A stretch of DNA of 64,000 bases from Bettongia penicillata ogilbyi (lineage: Eukaryota; Chordata; Mammalia; Diprotodontia; Potoroidae), in NCBI GenBank assembly GCA_023548195.1, contig JAJHZJ010000009.1, positions 3,674,501 to 3,738,500 on the forward strand. The letters run 5' to 3'. The number at the start of each line of letters is the position of its first letter. The stretch's first letter is position 1. The position numbers and the translations under genes were made by a program. Shown here in pieces: positions 47,906-59,029 of the stretch. Under the pieces are notes generated by a model that was given only the letters and a program-made list of their open reading frames with translations, was not told the DNA's origin and did no database searches.

Positions 47906-48636
47906 TTACATAGTGACTTGGACAATCCCTAGAAGTCGTGGGAGGTGATCTATTTTTCAGGAAGATGTGAAAGATCCTGCTTTGAGCATTCTAGGAAAAT
48001 AATAAGCGAGACGTTTCGAGATTCTATCTTCCCCAGGTTTCTGGCCGACCAAGAGCCTTTTTCTTTCTGCATCCTGGAGTTTAGATCACACTTCCATTCC
48101 CTTAAACTGTCAGAGTTTCAGGAAGTGCCCCCACGATACCCAGGGGCTCCCTCCGAGCCGCTCTGTTGGGTCTCTCCACTGTCTGCACTCCACGTTTTCG
48201 CCACCGCACAAACTCCTAGGAGCCCGCACGAGCCCAGGGTTTCTCCCCGGACCTCCCAGCCCCGCTCCCGCTTCCGTTTCCATCCTCCGCACGCCGCTCT
48301 GCTGGAGGAAAGCTGGACTTGGCCAGGCTCGCCCGGATCGGCCGCCCCCTCCCCTCCGGACCTCGCCCCCGCCGCGGAGCCCAGACCCCCGAGCGGCTTC
48401 AAGGAAGGGGGCGCCGGGCCGGGGCCGGGGTGGGCGGCATCCCAGCCCGACTTTCCCCGGAGCCTCGCTCGCCCCTCCGGCCCCGGGCCTTCGTCCCGTC
48501 CGTCCCGGGGGTCCCCAGAAGAGGCTGGGGGGAGGGCGGAGGGGCTTGGGGGGCTCAGAAGAGGGCTGGCCCCGGGGACGGGAGGGAAGCGAGAGCGGAG
48601 GGAGGCCGGGACGGCTGCGGGCGCGGGCGGACTTAC

Positions 48637-48711
48637 CGGGAGGGCTGCCCCGCTGGCGGGGGCCGGGGCGGGCCCCTCCTGCCTCTTCAGGCGGGACTTC
48701 AGGCTCTTCAT
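48637..48711 (-). CDS. UACA: UACA first coding exon (main isoform)
   Basis: Twenty-five codons on the minus strand from an ATG at 48711-48709 to a CCG codon followed by a perfect GTAAGT donor starting at 48636. The peptide begins MKSLKSRLKRQEGPAPAP and continues with an Ala/Ser/Gly-rich end. The human protein starts MKSLKSRLRRQ and is likewise followed by a Pro/Ala/Ser/Gly stretch before the ankyrin region. The ATG has a good context (ACC ATG A, A at -3). The reading frame stays open upstream to about 48915 but has no earlier ATG, so this start is preferred. Phase 0 at the donor fits the acceptor exon at 1364. The exon sits inside a strong CpG island, as expected for a broadly expressed gene. 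Confidence 0.95.
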
Positions 48712-48950
48712 GGTCTCCGCGCTCGGCCCGGCCGGAGCGAGGGCGCCGAGGCTCCCGGGCTGCAGGACGCTCCTTCCCCGCCCCACCTGCCACCTGGGGA
48801 GGGGGAGGGGCGGGCGGGGAGGACCCTGCCGGAGGACCCGCCTCGGGGGTGCCCGCCCCACCTCCCAGCCAATCCCGCGGCGGCCCCAGGAGGGAGGGGA
48901 CGCGGCCCGGACCAATAGGGATTCCCTTTAAATTTCTTCTCCGCCCCCAT
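48712..48950 (-). promoter_or_regulatory. UACA: UACA 5'UTR and main promoter core
   Basis: GC-rich sequence directly upstream of the main start codon. Visible elements are two CCAAT motifs (about 48869-48873 and 48912-48916, plus-strand orientation), GC boxes of the Sp1 type around 48775-48820, and a kB-like GGGATTCCC at about 48918-48926. GC content drops sharply right of about 48950, so the transcription start is probably within this interval. No TATA box is evident, which is normal for a CpG-island promoter. Confidence 0.7.
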
Positions 48951-49135
48951 CCCCTTCTTTCACCAAGAAAGTTTGTTGGGAGACTAAGGCGGCCCGAGAT
49001 TTCCAGGGAAGATTTGGGAGGGGTGAGAGGTGAGCACCCCAGGAGCGTGGCCCCAACCCTCTGGCCGCTCTGGCCAAGGCTTCCTGCTGGGGCTGTGCCC
49101 ACCCACGTGAGCTTTGCCATGTAAAGGAGGGTGAA

Positions 49136-49275
49136 GTTCAATTCAGTAACCATTTATTAAGGGCCTACTATGTGCCATGCACTGTGTTAAACTCTGAGGA
49201 TGCCAAAGAGGCAAAAAGTCCCTGCTTCCAAGGAGCTTATAATCTAATGCGGGAGACAACGTGCAAAACATGTGC
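49136..49275 (+). repeat. L2/MIR-like interspersed repeat
   Basis: aaccatttattaagggccta, ctatgtgccatgcactgtgt, ccaaggagcttataatctaa. Confidence 0.7.
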
Positions 49276-49279
49276 AAAG

Positions 49280-49810
49280 AAAGCTATATATAGGATAAAT
49301 AGTAAGTAATTAAAAGAGAGAAAGCACCAGAATTAAACGGAGTTAGGAAAGGCTTTCTGTAGAAGGTGGATTATTTTTCAGACATATTAAAGCTTTTTGG
49401 ACAGATAAAAATAGAAGACAATCATTAAAGAAGTAACAAAAGTAACCTTACAGCCTAAGACACCCGCAAGACTTTTCTTCCAAAGGCTTCTTATTTCATC
49501 CCTTCCATGCTTTACTGCATGATATCTACTACTGTGCAGATATTGACAAGTAACCCAGAGAAATGGACCAGTTAGTTGCAAAGAAATGGAGGTGTAGGGA
49601 GGGAGGGAGGGAAGTCATACTATGTAGAGGGGTACAGAAAGGGTAACATGTTGCTGGTAAGCTGAAAAATACAATAGGCTTTGAGAAAATATATTTGTGG
49701 ATCAAGTATGAAATGCACAGTTAGGGGAGGTCACACATATGCAAACTCATGCCAAACAGATTAAACCAGTTTCACTGTACTAAACTAAACTGAAGGTTGG
49801 AGGCAGTTAT
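49280..49810. other. Intergenic DNA upstream of UACA, nothing recognised
   Basis: Contains a short ggga run at 49597-49611. No exon or known repeat seen. Confidence 0.4.
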
Positions 49811-49814
49811 CCAT

Positions 49815-49995
49815 ATAATTCATGGGATCATAGATTTGCCAGTTATCTAGCTCAGCATCCCAGCTGTAAGAACAGCTGAGGAAAGTGATGTTCAAGCAAG
49901 TTCAGGAAGCTGGTTAATTGCCCCTCAAGAGTTGAATTCATATCTTCTGATTTCTAATTCCACCATTCATTCCACTACAGCAGCCTGCCTCCCTT
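49815..49995 (-). repeat. MIR-family SINE, reverse orientation
   Basis: tcatgggatcatagatttgc, gctgaggaaagtgatgttca and ccattcattccactacagca. Confidence 0.65.
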
Positions 49996-50027
49996 ACTGG
50001 TTCAGCTCTCCACTTCCCTTTACTCTA

Positions 50028-50334
50028 GGGCAGCTAGGGTAGTGGCAGTGGATAGAGTAGCAGTCAGGAGGACCTGAGTTCCAACTCACTTCAGACACTT
50101 GACACTTACTAGCTGGGTGACCTTGGACAAGTCACTTAACCCCAACTGCATCATCCTGGGTCATCTCCAGTCATCCTGATGAATATCTGGTCACTGGATT
50201 CAGATGACTCTGGAGGAGAAGTGAGTCTGGTGACCTGCACAGCCCTTCCTCACTCAAAACAAAGTCAAGGGCAAGTCATGTCATCATTTCTCTGATGGCA
50301 TGGTCTTCTTTGGCAATGAAGGATGCAGGCACCC
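50028..50334 (+). repeat. Marsupial SINE, WSINE1-like
   Basis: tRNA-like head (gggcagctagggtagtggca), ctagctgggtgaccttggac, then a distinctive body: atatctggtcactggattca, gatgactctggaggagaagt, tcactcaaaacaaagtcaag and gatggcatggtcttctttgg. I associate this body with Australian-group marsupials, but not with certainty. Confidence 0.8.
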
Positions 50335-50976
50335 TTCACTCTAGGATCAATCATACCATTGCATTTTTATCTTATAGCTCCCCAGGCTTCCCTAAACCTC
50401 AGCCCAGAGTTACTCCCTCTGTCCTCTCTGCTTCTACTTGTGTGCAGCTGAAAATTTCATAAGAGTACCCACCATCTACACCATAAGTAAGTGTTTTCTA
50501 ATATTAGCTAGACCCTCTAATTCTCAAAGCAATCCTTTTTTTCTTCCTGATTTCCACTTTTTCAAAATTCCCATCCATTGCCTCTCCCCCAGGAGATATA
50601 TCAAATTTCTAGCTAAGAAATTCCTGGATAATAAATGGCTTCAATTCTATCTACCTTTTGCCAGCAGACATTTTGGTGGCTAAGAGAATGATCTTTTCAT
50701 TCTGCAGGAGAATTTGACTCTAGGCAATTTATGCCTGGACTTTATATCTTTGGAAAAACAGAACTGGAATCTCTTTTCCTCTTTCTAACCAAAAAGAAAG
50801 TTGGTCAAATATTTCCCTTTTTTTTCCAAGGAAAGAGGGAACAGAAGACAATAGGGAAATGATGGATGATAGCGGCAATATAAAAATGGTCCAAACTCTA
50901 GTCAGTACAAAAATATTTTTTTAAATCCAGCTTATTAATATCCCTAGTATAAAAATTTTTGTTTTCAGAAAGGAAA
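50335..50976. other. Intergenic DNA, nothing recognised
   Basis: Pyrimidine-rich at 50370-50600, with a possible old LINE-2 piece. Otherwise unassigned. Confidence 0.35.
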
Positions 50977-51252
50977 GTCAAGGATAATGGACCACTCTTG
51001 TAATGCCTACTACTGGGAAGGCTGGACCTAGTTGATCTTTTGAACTCTGGAGCTCTGAACTGCAGAATAACTAAAAGCTAATTCAGTGTCTGCATTCAAA
51101 CACTAATATGGTGAACAAGAGCAAAGGGCCTCAAAGAGACTGCCTAAAGAGGGGCAAACCAACCTGTGCCAAAAACAGAGCAGACCAAAGCTTCCATGCA
51201 CATCAGCAGTGAAATCATTCCATTTTCAGCCTGGGAAAGACATGGAAATCCA
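50977..51252 (+). pseudogene. RN7SL-like: 7SL (SRP) RNA pseudogene
   Basis: A degenerate copy of signal recognition particle RNA. Collinear landmarks on the plus strand are the Alu-domain start (cttgtaatgcctactactgg, then gaaggctgg), the gttgatcttttgaactctgg-agctctgaactg segment, the S-domain gtgtctgca, actaatatggtgaa, then ctgcctaaagaggggcaaac, aacagagcagaccaaa, catgcacatcagcagtg, and finally cagcctgggaaagacat. An A-rich tail follows. Many substitutions, a gap in the 5' domain and loss of about 20 bases before the last block mark it as dead. It covers both the Alu and S domains, so it came from whole 7SL RNA rather than a 7SL-derived SINE, and marsupials are not known to have 7SL SINEs. Confidence 0.85.
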
Positions 51253-51264
51253 GCCCCCCAAAAA

Positions 51265-51880
51265 GAAAAGAGAATACAGCTAGTCAATAGTCCAGAACAG
51301 TCCGTATTTGCTTTTAGAATTGCTTTTTATCCTATATAAATTATTTGAACTGAAAGCCTTCAATGAGATAAAGAAATGAGTTTCATAAACGTAAGTAGGA
51401 TCCTTGTTAAATGTTTATCATCTTGTATTTCAAGAACAATGTATTTGCTATTTATTTCTGTTATTTAAGGAAAAATAAAATTAACAGGCAGCTGAACCAT
51501 TCTCAACATGTTGCTATAAATGGGATATCTACATAAAGTAATTCATCCCAGCAAGATATTTATTCAGCCATGCACCCATTTCCAAAGAGAAACAATCCCA
51601 TGTTTTTGACATACAAAAGTCCCTTTTTATATGAAAGGTCAGTTGCCTTCCTTAGAAACAGCTTAGAGCTACCCAACTTTTTTTTTTATATTATAAGAAA
51701 GTCTTCAAAAGGTTTTTGGGCAATGTCAGCGAGGAAACAACCCATTAAACAGTATCAACAAGACAACGTTGAACAGAAAAACTTAAGTTTTCCCAGTTGT
51801 GTAGAGAAGATATGCTGGATTTTCTCTACATTGAACCTATATAATGTTTCAGTGCTCTACATTTTGTCAAATGAGTTATC
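51265..51880. other. Intergenic DNA, nothing recognised
   Basis: No repeat or exon recognised. Confidence 0.4.
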
Positions 51881-51884
51881 TTTG

Positions 51885-52125
51885 GCTGCTTGTCTCTTTC
51901 AAGCCTTGTATCCAATCAACCATCCAGTTCTCTTAATTCTTTGTTCCTTGTCTTCACTTTTACTTTCCATTACTTGCTGTCACACATTCTACTTTCCATT
52001 CAAAAGCATCTGCTTGCTCCATTACATTCCGGTGTCTCTCCTCCTACCATCTTCCCATACCTGGAATGCTCTCTTTCCTTGTCTCACCTTTTCTTAATCC
52101 ACTTGTTAGCACTTATGGGCCAGGG
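51885..52125 (+). repeat. LINE-2 3' region
   Basis: atccaatcaaccatccagtt, then ttaattctttgttcc, ccatacctggaatgctctct; the L2 order. Confidence 0.5.
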
Positions 52126-52722
52126 GGAGGCAATGAGTATTTCAGTCAGTTCTCCCGTAATATGAAATATGAGTTCCCAAACATCATTAAGCTATGCAAA
52201 ATCAAGCAATAAAAATCTTATGGGTAAAGCTTACTGGGAAGTTTAAAAAAGGGATGGGGGGAGAAATGGAGTTAGAGGTGAAACACTCAAAAACTTTGTT
52301 AGTAACATTAAAAAAAAAACAGGAACCTAATGAAAATAGTAACATGGTTTTACATGTTAAATAGTTAAGAAATATGTGAATTCTATAACAAATGGCCTTC
52401 GATGACTGTTTGGCCTGCATCTTGTTTCCATGAGTCCAGGCTGGCAAAGTCCATAGTTACAGGTAAGAGGATGGCCTCAGTGGGCCACAACTCCAGGGCA
52501 CAGGGACCAGAGCTGCTGTCATGGGACTGTTTGGGTGAGGATTAGTTCTACTTTGCTTAGAGCTCCTACTGTACCAGAAGATATGCAATAAATTTAGCAC
52601 TTTGGAAAAGACCTCAAGTTACTTGTGGAAGTATGAGGCATCAGAAGGGTTGTAGCTTGTGACTTTGTCAGTTAGGGTAGTTTTCTATATTCTCCCTGCT
52701 TCTTAAGGATGAAATAATATAT
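52126..52722. other. Intergenic DNA, nothing recognised
   Basis: No repeat or exon recognised. Confidence 0.4.
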
Positions 52723-52736
52723 AAACAAATATAAAG

Positions 52737-55562
52737 GGAGGGAGGAGCCAAGATGGCAGAGTAGAAAGACTCACCCACATATGCTAGCTCCGAACCCACA
52801 GCCCATAAATTTCCTGTAAAAAGAACTCCCCACAAATTCCGAAGCAGTGCAAGCCGTGCAGCAACGCAGTGGAGATTTCCGTTCCAGAGAGCCCTGAAAA
52901 ACCAACCTCAAAGGTCCATCGCGCACTGGACAGCAGAGCCCAGCCCTGCCCTGCCCTGCTGGCACAGCCCCAGAGAAGCAGATCCGAGCAGGCTTCAGGG
53001 ACTGAACCTCCGGCAGCCACAAAGGTCCCTCCACCCACGGGTGCTACAGGTCAGTGAGAGAGACTTCTGGGCTGGCCAAGAGGGGAGCAGGGTGTCTCCA
53101 TAACTCAGGCCCCCTCAGGAGGCAGTGGCAGAGGCAGCGGCGGCCAGGGGCTCCTGGAGCAGACTGGAGCTCAAGGCCATTAGTGAAGATCTCTGCATAA
53201 ACCCCATGAGGGAACTGAGCCTGAGGCAGCCCTGCCCCCACCTGAGCACCACAACTTAAGCTCACATTGAATAGCAGCCACGCCCCCCACTGAAAGCCCT
53301 GAGGCTGGGAAGCAGCATTTGAATCTCAGACCCCAAGCACTAGCTGGGCAGATCTAGGCGGGAGTGGAGAGGAAACTCAGAAGTCAAGTAACTGGCTGGG
53401 AAAATGCCCAGAAAAGGGAAGAAAAATAAGACCATAGAAGGCTACTTTCTTGGTGAGATGTTTCCGCCTTTCATTTCTGATGAGGAGGAACAATGCTTAC
53501 CATCAGGGAAAGACATAGAAGTCAAGGCCTCTGCCTAAAAACCTGAAATAGATATCCAATGGGCTCAGGCCATGGAAGAGCTCAAAAAGGATTTTGAAAA
53601 TCAAGTTAGACAGGTGGAGGAAAAGCTGGGAAGAGAAATGAGAGAGATGCAAGAAAAGCATGAAAAACGGGTCAATATCTTGCTAAAGGAGACCCAAAAA
53701 AATGCTGAAGAAAATAACACCTTGAAAAATAGGCTCACTCAATTGGCAAAAGAGGTTCAAAAAGCCAATGAGGAGAAGAATGCTTTCAAAAACAGAATTA
53801 GTCAAATTTCCATGGAAAAAGAGGTTCAAAAGCTCACTGAAGAAAATAGTTCTCTCAAAATTAGAATGGAACAGATGGAGGCTAATGACTTTCTGAGAAA
53901 CCAAGAAATCACCAAACAAAACCAAAAGAATGAAAAAATGGAAGAGAATGTGAAATATCTCATGGGAAAAACAACTGACCTGGAAAATAGATCCAGGAGA
54001 GACAATTTAAAAATTATGGGACTACCTGAAAGCCGTTATCAAAAAAAGAGCCTAGACATCATCTTTCATGAAATTATCAAGGAAAACTGCCATGGTATTC
54101 TAGAACCAGAGGGCAAAATAAGTATTGAAGGAATCCATTGATCACTGCCTGAAAGAGATCCAAAAAGAAAAACTCCTAGGAACATTGTGGCCAAATTCCA
54201 GAGTTCCCAGGTCAAGGAGAAAATCTTGCAAGCAGCTAGAAAGAAACAATTCCAGTATTGTGCAAATACAATCAGGATAACACAAGATCTAGCAGCTTCT
54301 ACATTAAGGGATCAAAGGATGTAGAATATGATATTCCAGAAGTCAAAAGAACTAGGACTAAAACCAAGAATCACCTACCCAGCAAAGCTGAGTGTACTAC
54401 TTCAGGGGAAAACATGGTCTTTCAATGAAACAGAGGAATTTCAAGCATTCTTGATGAGAAGACCAGAGCTGAAAAGAAAATTTGACTTTCAAGCACAAGA
54501 ATGAGAAGAAGCATGAAAAAGTAAACAGCAAAGAGATGTCATAAGGGACTTACCAAAGGTGAACTGTTTACATTCCTACATGGAAAGACAATATTTGTAA
54601 CTCTTAAAACTTTTCAGTATCTGGGTAGTTGGTGGGACCACAGACACACATACACACATACATACACACACACATACACACACACACACACACACACGTA
54701 CACACTTGCACGCACACATATACAGAGACAGAGAGCACAGAGTGAATTGAATAGGACGGGACCATATCTTAAAAGAAATTAAGGTAAACGGTGAGAGAGA
54801 AATGTAGTGGGAGGAGAGAGGGTGAAATGGAATGGGGTAAATTATACCTCATTCAAGAGGCAAGCAGGAGACTTTTTAGTGGAGGGAAAAAGAGGAGAGC
54901 TGAGAAAAAAACATGAAGTTTACCCTCATCACATTCGACTAAAGGAAGGAATAAAATGCACACTCATTTTGGTATGAAAACCTATCTTACAATACAGGAA
55001 AGTGGGGGAGAAGGAGCTAAGCAAGGTGGGGGGGATGATGGAAGGGAGGGCAATGGGAGGAGGGAGCAATTTGAAGTCAACACTCTTGGGGAGGGACAGG
55101 ATCAAAAGAGAGAATAGAAACAATGGGGGGCAGAATAGGATGGAGGGAAATATAGTTAGTCTTACACAACACAACTATTATCGAAGTCATTTGCAAAACT
55201 ACACAGATAGGGCCTATATTGAATTGCCTGCCTTCCCAAAGGGAATGGTGGGGAGAGAGGGATGGGGAGAATTTGGAAGTCAAAGTTTTAGGAACAACTG
55301 TTGAGTATTGTTGTTGCTACTAGGAAATAAGAAATACAGTTAATGGGGAATAGAAAGTCATCTGGCCCTACAGGACAAAAGAGAAGATGGGGACAAGAGA
55401 AGGGAGGGATGATAGAAGAGAGGGCAGATTGGTGATAGGGAAAATTAGAATGCTCAGTGTATTGGGGTGGGGGAGGGCAGAAATGGGGAGAAAATTTGGA
55501 ACCCAAAATTTTGTGGAAATGAATGTAAAACAGTTAAATAAATAAATTAAACTTGTAAAAAA
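52737..55562 (+). mobile_element. HAL1 copy 3, full length but with broken ORF1
   Basis: A 2.83-kb element with 5' end ggagggaggagccaagatgg, ORF1 starting at 53404, the same 3'UTR as copies 1 and 2 (CA-rich block at about 54640-54720, polypurine tract, A-rich end) and no ORF2. A perfect 14-bp target-site duplication (aaacaaatataaag) lies at 52723-52736 and 55563-55576. It is outside UACA, about 4 kb upstream of the promoter. Its 5'UTR has a single tandem unit where copy 1 has three. Its YY1-like start motif reads aagatggcag. Confidence 0.9.
53404..54504 (+). pseudogene. L1-type ORF1 (HAL1 copy 3), three stops
   Basis: Starts MPRKGKKNKTIEGYF. Premature stops fall at 53536-53538 (after 44 codons), 54139-54141 (CGA to TGA) and 54322-54324 (TGG to TAG), before the ancestral stop at 54502-54504. 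The longest open piece (53572-54141) covers the coiled coil and the start of the RRM-like region, including RRDNLKIMGLPE. It has two extra codons in the coiled coil (SQISMEKE) relative to copy 1 (SQMEKE). Confidence 0.9.
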
Positions 55563-55683
55563 AAACAAATATAAAGTTTTTGAAATTTGTGTTATGTCAA
55601 ATTGTTGCCTAATGTATCCATCTAGTTGAAACAAATTCATGATTTCAAAACAAACATTACAGCAAAACTGACTGTCATGCCTA

Positions 55684-55730
55684 TTCACACACACACACAC
55701 ATACACACACCACACACAAACACACACCAC
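55684..55730. repeat. Imperfect CA microsatellite
   Basis: Alternating cacaca/acacat units. Confidence 0.85.
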
Positions 55731-55779
55731 CCAAAGTCTGGAATTAGGGAATTTGTTGAATGGGAGTGAAGAGGAAGGT

Positions 55780-55985
55780 AGTCTATGTCTGATTTCTTCA
55801 TTGATACAGGGAACTCTCAGTGAGGAAACTGCCCTTATCAATGTAGATCCATCCTACAATTTATGGTGTGTACTTTGGAGGCACTTACAGAATTACCTAG
55901 GATACAGAAGTTAAATTACCTTCCTAGGTTCACACAAATAATATGTGTAGTATATCTCAGAGGTCTTACTAACTTCCAGCATAGA
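55780..55985 (-). repeat. CORE-SINE-like fragment, reverse orientation
   Basis: tgatttcttcattgatacag ggaactctcagtgagg, then a segment like caatgtagatcca, the same pair as at 59050-59110. Confidence 0.6.
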
Positions 55986-56199
55986 AACCAGCTATCTCCA
56001 CTACACTAGGCTGACTCTCATACTTTGGCATGGAGGGAAAAGATTACAAGCTGACTGGGAGGTAAGAAGCAAAACTATCCTGGGTAAAAATTCCTCCAAT
56101 GAGTCCCTGTAATACACAGGGTAGTACAACCAAAGGATCTGATTCATACCATGCAAATAGACATAGTATGGCTCAAAAAGAAATCGAACACGTACATGA

Positions 56200-56335
56200 A
56201 TAAAAAAGGCATGTACTCTGTGCTAAACACTGTTGGTAAGAGCTAGGATACAAGTAGAAAAAGCCCGTCAGGTCCTTGCTCAAAATGAGCTCACGCTCTA
56301 ATGAGGGTAAGCCAACAAATAAAAGGACAGATGGC
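56200..56335 (+). repeat. L2/MIR-like interspersed repeat
   Basis: ctctgtgctaaacactgttg ... ctcaaaatgagctcacgctc taatgagggt. Confidence 0.55.
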
Positions 56336-56599
56336 AAGGTTCAGAGGTGCTTCCCTTGTTAAAATGGTTAACAAGATGGCTCTGGGAGACAGCAGTGCAC
56401 AGAGACAGGGCAGATGATAAGTCTTGAGGGTCCTCCATGCCATCAGAAATAATTGGGTTATTGGCGTTCAACCCTTCAAGTTGTGTAAGCACCCCAAGTG
56501 AGGGAGAACACAAGGGAACCGATCACTCTGGAGATGACATTTTTCCTGCCTGACTGTCTTGGCCAGGAAGCTTAAAAACAGTCCCTTCTCTTCTCGATG

Positions 56600-56725
56600 G
56601 CCATAATAGGGGCGGGGTAGGGTTGTCAGAGCTCTTCATTTCAATCTATGTATCCCCAGTGCCCAGTATAGTGCTTAGCACATAATAGATGCTTAATGCA
56701 TGTTTAGTGGATTGAATTTAATTGA
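56600..56725 (+). repeat. LINE-2 3' end
   Basis: atgtatccccagtgcccagt, atagtgcttagcacataata gatgcttaatgc. Confidence 0.7.
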
Positions 56726-56739
56726 TTTGGTCTCTCTTA

Positions 56740-57460
56740 CATTAGTCACTTCCTTTCCACGCCATTTATCATCTCTTTAATTTAGATTTTTATACTTGGA
56801 CTGTTGAAATAAACTCCTAAATGATTTGCCCTGTCACCAGTGGCTCATCTGGTCTAACCTGACCACTGCCCACAGCTTAATTTTCCTAAATTAAGTACAA
56901 GGATCATGTCATTCCCCAGCTCAAAAATATTCAATAAGTCTTTAGCCTGGGGTTAAAGTCCTCATAATTGGGCCTCAGTTTATCTTACCAGTCTTTTTGC
57001 TGCCTATTCCCCTATTTAAACCCCACAGTGCCAGCTAAAGTGGTCTCAACATTCCCCAAATGTACCACATATCCTTCTGTCTCCAGACCTTTTCTCATGC
57101 TGTTCTCTCCTCCTGGAATGCCTATCACTGTGCATGCCAGTCTCCACCTATTGAAATCCTACCCATCTTTCAAAGCCCAGCTCAAATATCGCCTCTTCCA
57201 TAAAGCTTTCTCTGACCACCCAGCCTGAAGTGACCTCCTGCTATTCTGAATTCCACTGTACTATTTTTATGGCATATATTTGCATCAAGTCTGCGCTGTA
57301 TAGTTATTTGTATACATATCTTCTTACCTATTTAATTGTAACTCATTTGAGGCCAAGGGTTGAATATCATGTGCTATCCTATTCCCTATATATATACTTA
57401 GTATATGAGCATGTACTTATTACATACTCAAAAAATATTTATTGAATGAATGAGCGAATA
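56740..57460 (+). mobile_element. LINE-2 3' end, long fragment
   Basis: Collinear L2 3' sequence: tttgccctgtcaccagtggc, acaaggatcatgtcattccc, ttaaagtcctcataattggg, ctcctcctggaatgcctatc, caaagcccagctcaaatatc, aaagctttctctgaccaccc, and a tail of tattgaatgaatgagcga. Confidence 0.8.
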
Positions 57461-57639
57461 CTTTTTCTATTTTGTCATTACTGTGTACTACTATTTCTCT
57501 TTGTGTGTGTGTTAATGTCCAGGGAAAACAAAATTATGAACATTGTGAGTATAGTGGAGGGGAAGTCTTCCCACCTACCACCCACCCCCATGACTATCTA
57601 ACTTGGCTTCCCCTAATACAGGTTAATCCATTATTAAAA

Positions 57640-57795
57640 GACTCCTAAATGGTTTGCCCTGTCACCAGTGGCTCACCTCTCTAATTTATCAACTGTTATC
57701 AGCTTAATTTCCCTACAGTAGTGCAAGGATCATGTCATTGCCTTGCTCCAAAATCTCCAATAGCTCCCTTTTGCCCACTGAATATGGCATTTTGG
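57640..57795 (+). repeat. LINE-2 fragment, partial repeat of 56810-56950
   Basis: Shares actcctaaatg(a/g)tttgccct, gtcaccagtggctca and gcaaggatcatgtcattgcc with 56810-56910. It may be a second L2 insertion or a local duplication. Confidence 0.6.
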
Positions 57796-57799
57796 TGTT

Positions 57800-58900
57800 A
57801 ATGGAGTGATCTTTCTGTTCCTCTGGTGTCTCAGGGATAGCACAATGTTTCAGGCTCCAGATAAGCTCCCCCTTGATTGCTTCACCATAGCACTTTCTCT
57901 TGGATGTAATTAGAGATTCTGTTTTTAACTCTGCTTTAAGTTGCACTTTCTTGTGTCTGTGGAACTGGAAGAGTTATGGACATGAGTGCTAGCTTCTTCC
58001 TTTCCGCTGTTAACTTGATAAAGCCAAGGAACTAGACAGAGTTGCAAGTAGAGATTGTATCTGTCTCCAGAGTTAGGCAAGTTATTTTTGTGAGATGAAT
58101 GCACAAAGTCCCCATGAAGTCTGTGTCCAGGAGCATTTTTGGATTTCCTAGACTAGACACTCAATAGCCAGTGTCTGCTTATCCTTGCTTGAGTGCAGCT
58201 AAGTAAATAACACTAACTTAAATAAACGATGATATCTTTTTATACTGGTTTTGAAGCCCTGAGACTGTTTTCAACTGCTCTCATTGCTATCCCCTAAGCT
58301 ATTTTTACTATTATCACAACTATTTGCATCATCTTTTCCTTGAGGGAATCCAAGAGATTTAATAATCCCTTTTATGATTATTCTGCAAAATTCCTTTTAC
58401 CACCTTGCTCAAAAGTCCATTTTCTTGTCATGCTTTCTCAGTGAGTTACTCAAGTCTTACTGTTGAGAACCAATGATTGTTAAATTTTCAAAGAGAGCAT
58501 TTCTACCTTGGAATATGGCAGATGTTCCAAATCAGGGCTTGCTTTGCTGTTTTGCTGTTAGTGTATACTTTAAAAAGCAATGGAGAAAATGTTAATCCTA
58601 CAGATTAAATTTAGAAATTTACCCTGCTACATTTTTCCCAGAGTGGATTGTTAAACATTTACCAGGATACATCCCTGTCCCTTTCCTCAGAAAGATATTC
58701 CTCTTCTCTTCCTGTTGCTTTCTTCTTTTTTTCAGTTTATAACATGAGTACCCTCCACTAAAACTCTGTTCCAGTAAAAGGTAGCCCTGGGCTTTCAGAC
58801 ACTACAAAATCTAGGTAAAAGTTTCCAAGTATGGATGTGGCCACAGACTCTATATGTCAGCCTAGTTCCAGACGACTTAAATCCTGAAAGTTGAAGCTTG
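57800..58900. other. Intergenic DNA, nothing recognised
   Basis: No exon or repeat family recognised. Confidence 0.4.
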
Positions 58901-59029
58901 ACTACCGGGGCTCATTATTTATTTGTCTGCTTATTTATCTTTGAGCACAGCAACTCATGAAGACTGTCCCTTGGGGTTTACAGGATTGTGATCTATATTA
59001 GTGAAGGGTTGTGCTTTGTCTTAGTAAAA

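Larger units (their letters stand above)
1365..48636 (-). other. UACA: UACA intron 1 (main isoform), about 47.3 kb
   Basis: Bounded by the GTAAGT donor of exon 1 (48636-48635 on minus) and the AG acceptor at 1366-1365. The phase (0) agrees at both ends. The intron holds the alternative first exon near its 3' end and is otherwise filled by LINEs, SINEs and simple repeats. Several stretches without a recognised repeat are listed separately. I found no other convincing host exon inside it, on either strand. Confidence 0.9.
48130..48950. promoter_or_regulatory. CpG island over UACA exon 1
   Basis: About 0.8 kb of very high G+C with dense CpG dinucleotides, the only such block in the window. It covers the promoter, exon 1 and the first 500 bases of intron 1. 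Long ORFs on both strands here are a by-product of the GC content (few stop codons) and show no family resemblance. Confidence 0.9.

Noticed and set aside
48713..48915. N-terminal extension of UACA upstream of the main ATG
   Set aside because: The frame is open but begins at TTG with no in-frame ATG. The known protein starts at MKSLKS.
47945..48931. Long plus-strand ORF (328 codons) and minus-strand ORFs of 265-347 codons across the CpG island
   Set aside because: GC-rich sequence with few stop codons. Composition is Pro/Gly/Arg-rich with no domain. Only the 25-codon UACA segment within one frame is supported by splice signal and homology.
51570..52097. 175-codon plus-strand ORF
   Set aside because: Overlaps a LINE-2 tail, has no recognisable domain, and has the composition of translated pyrimidine-rich DNA.
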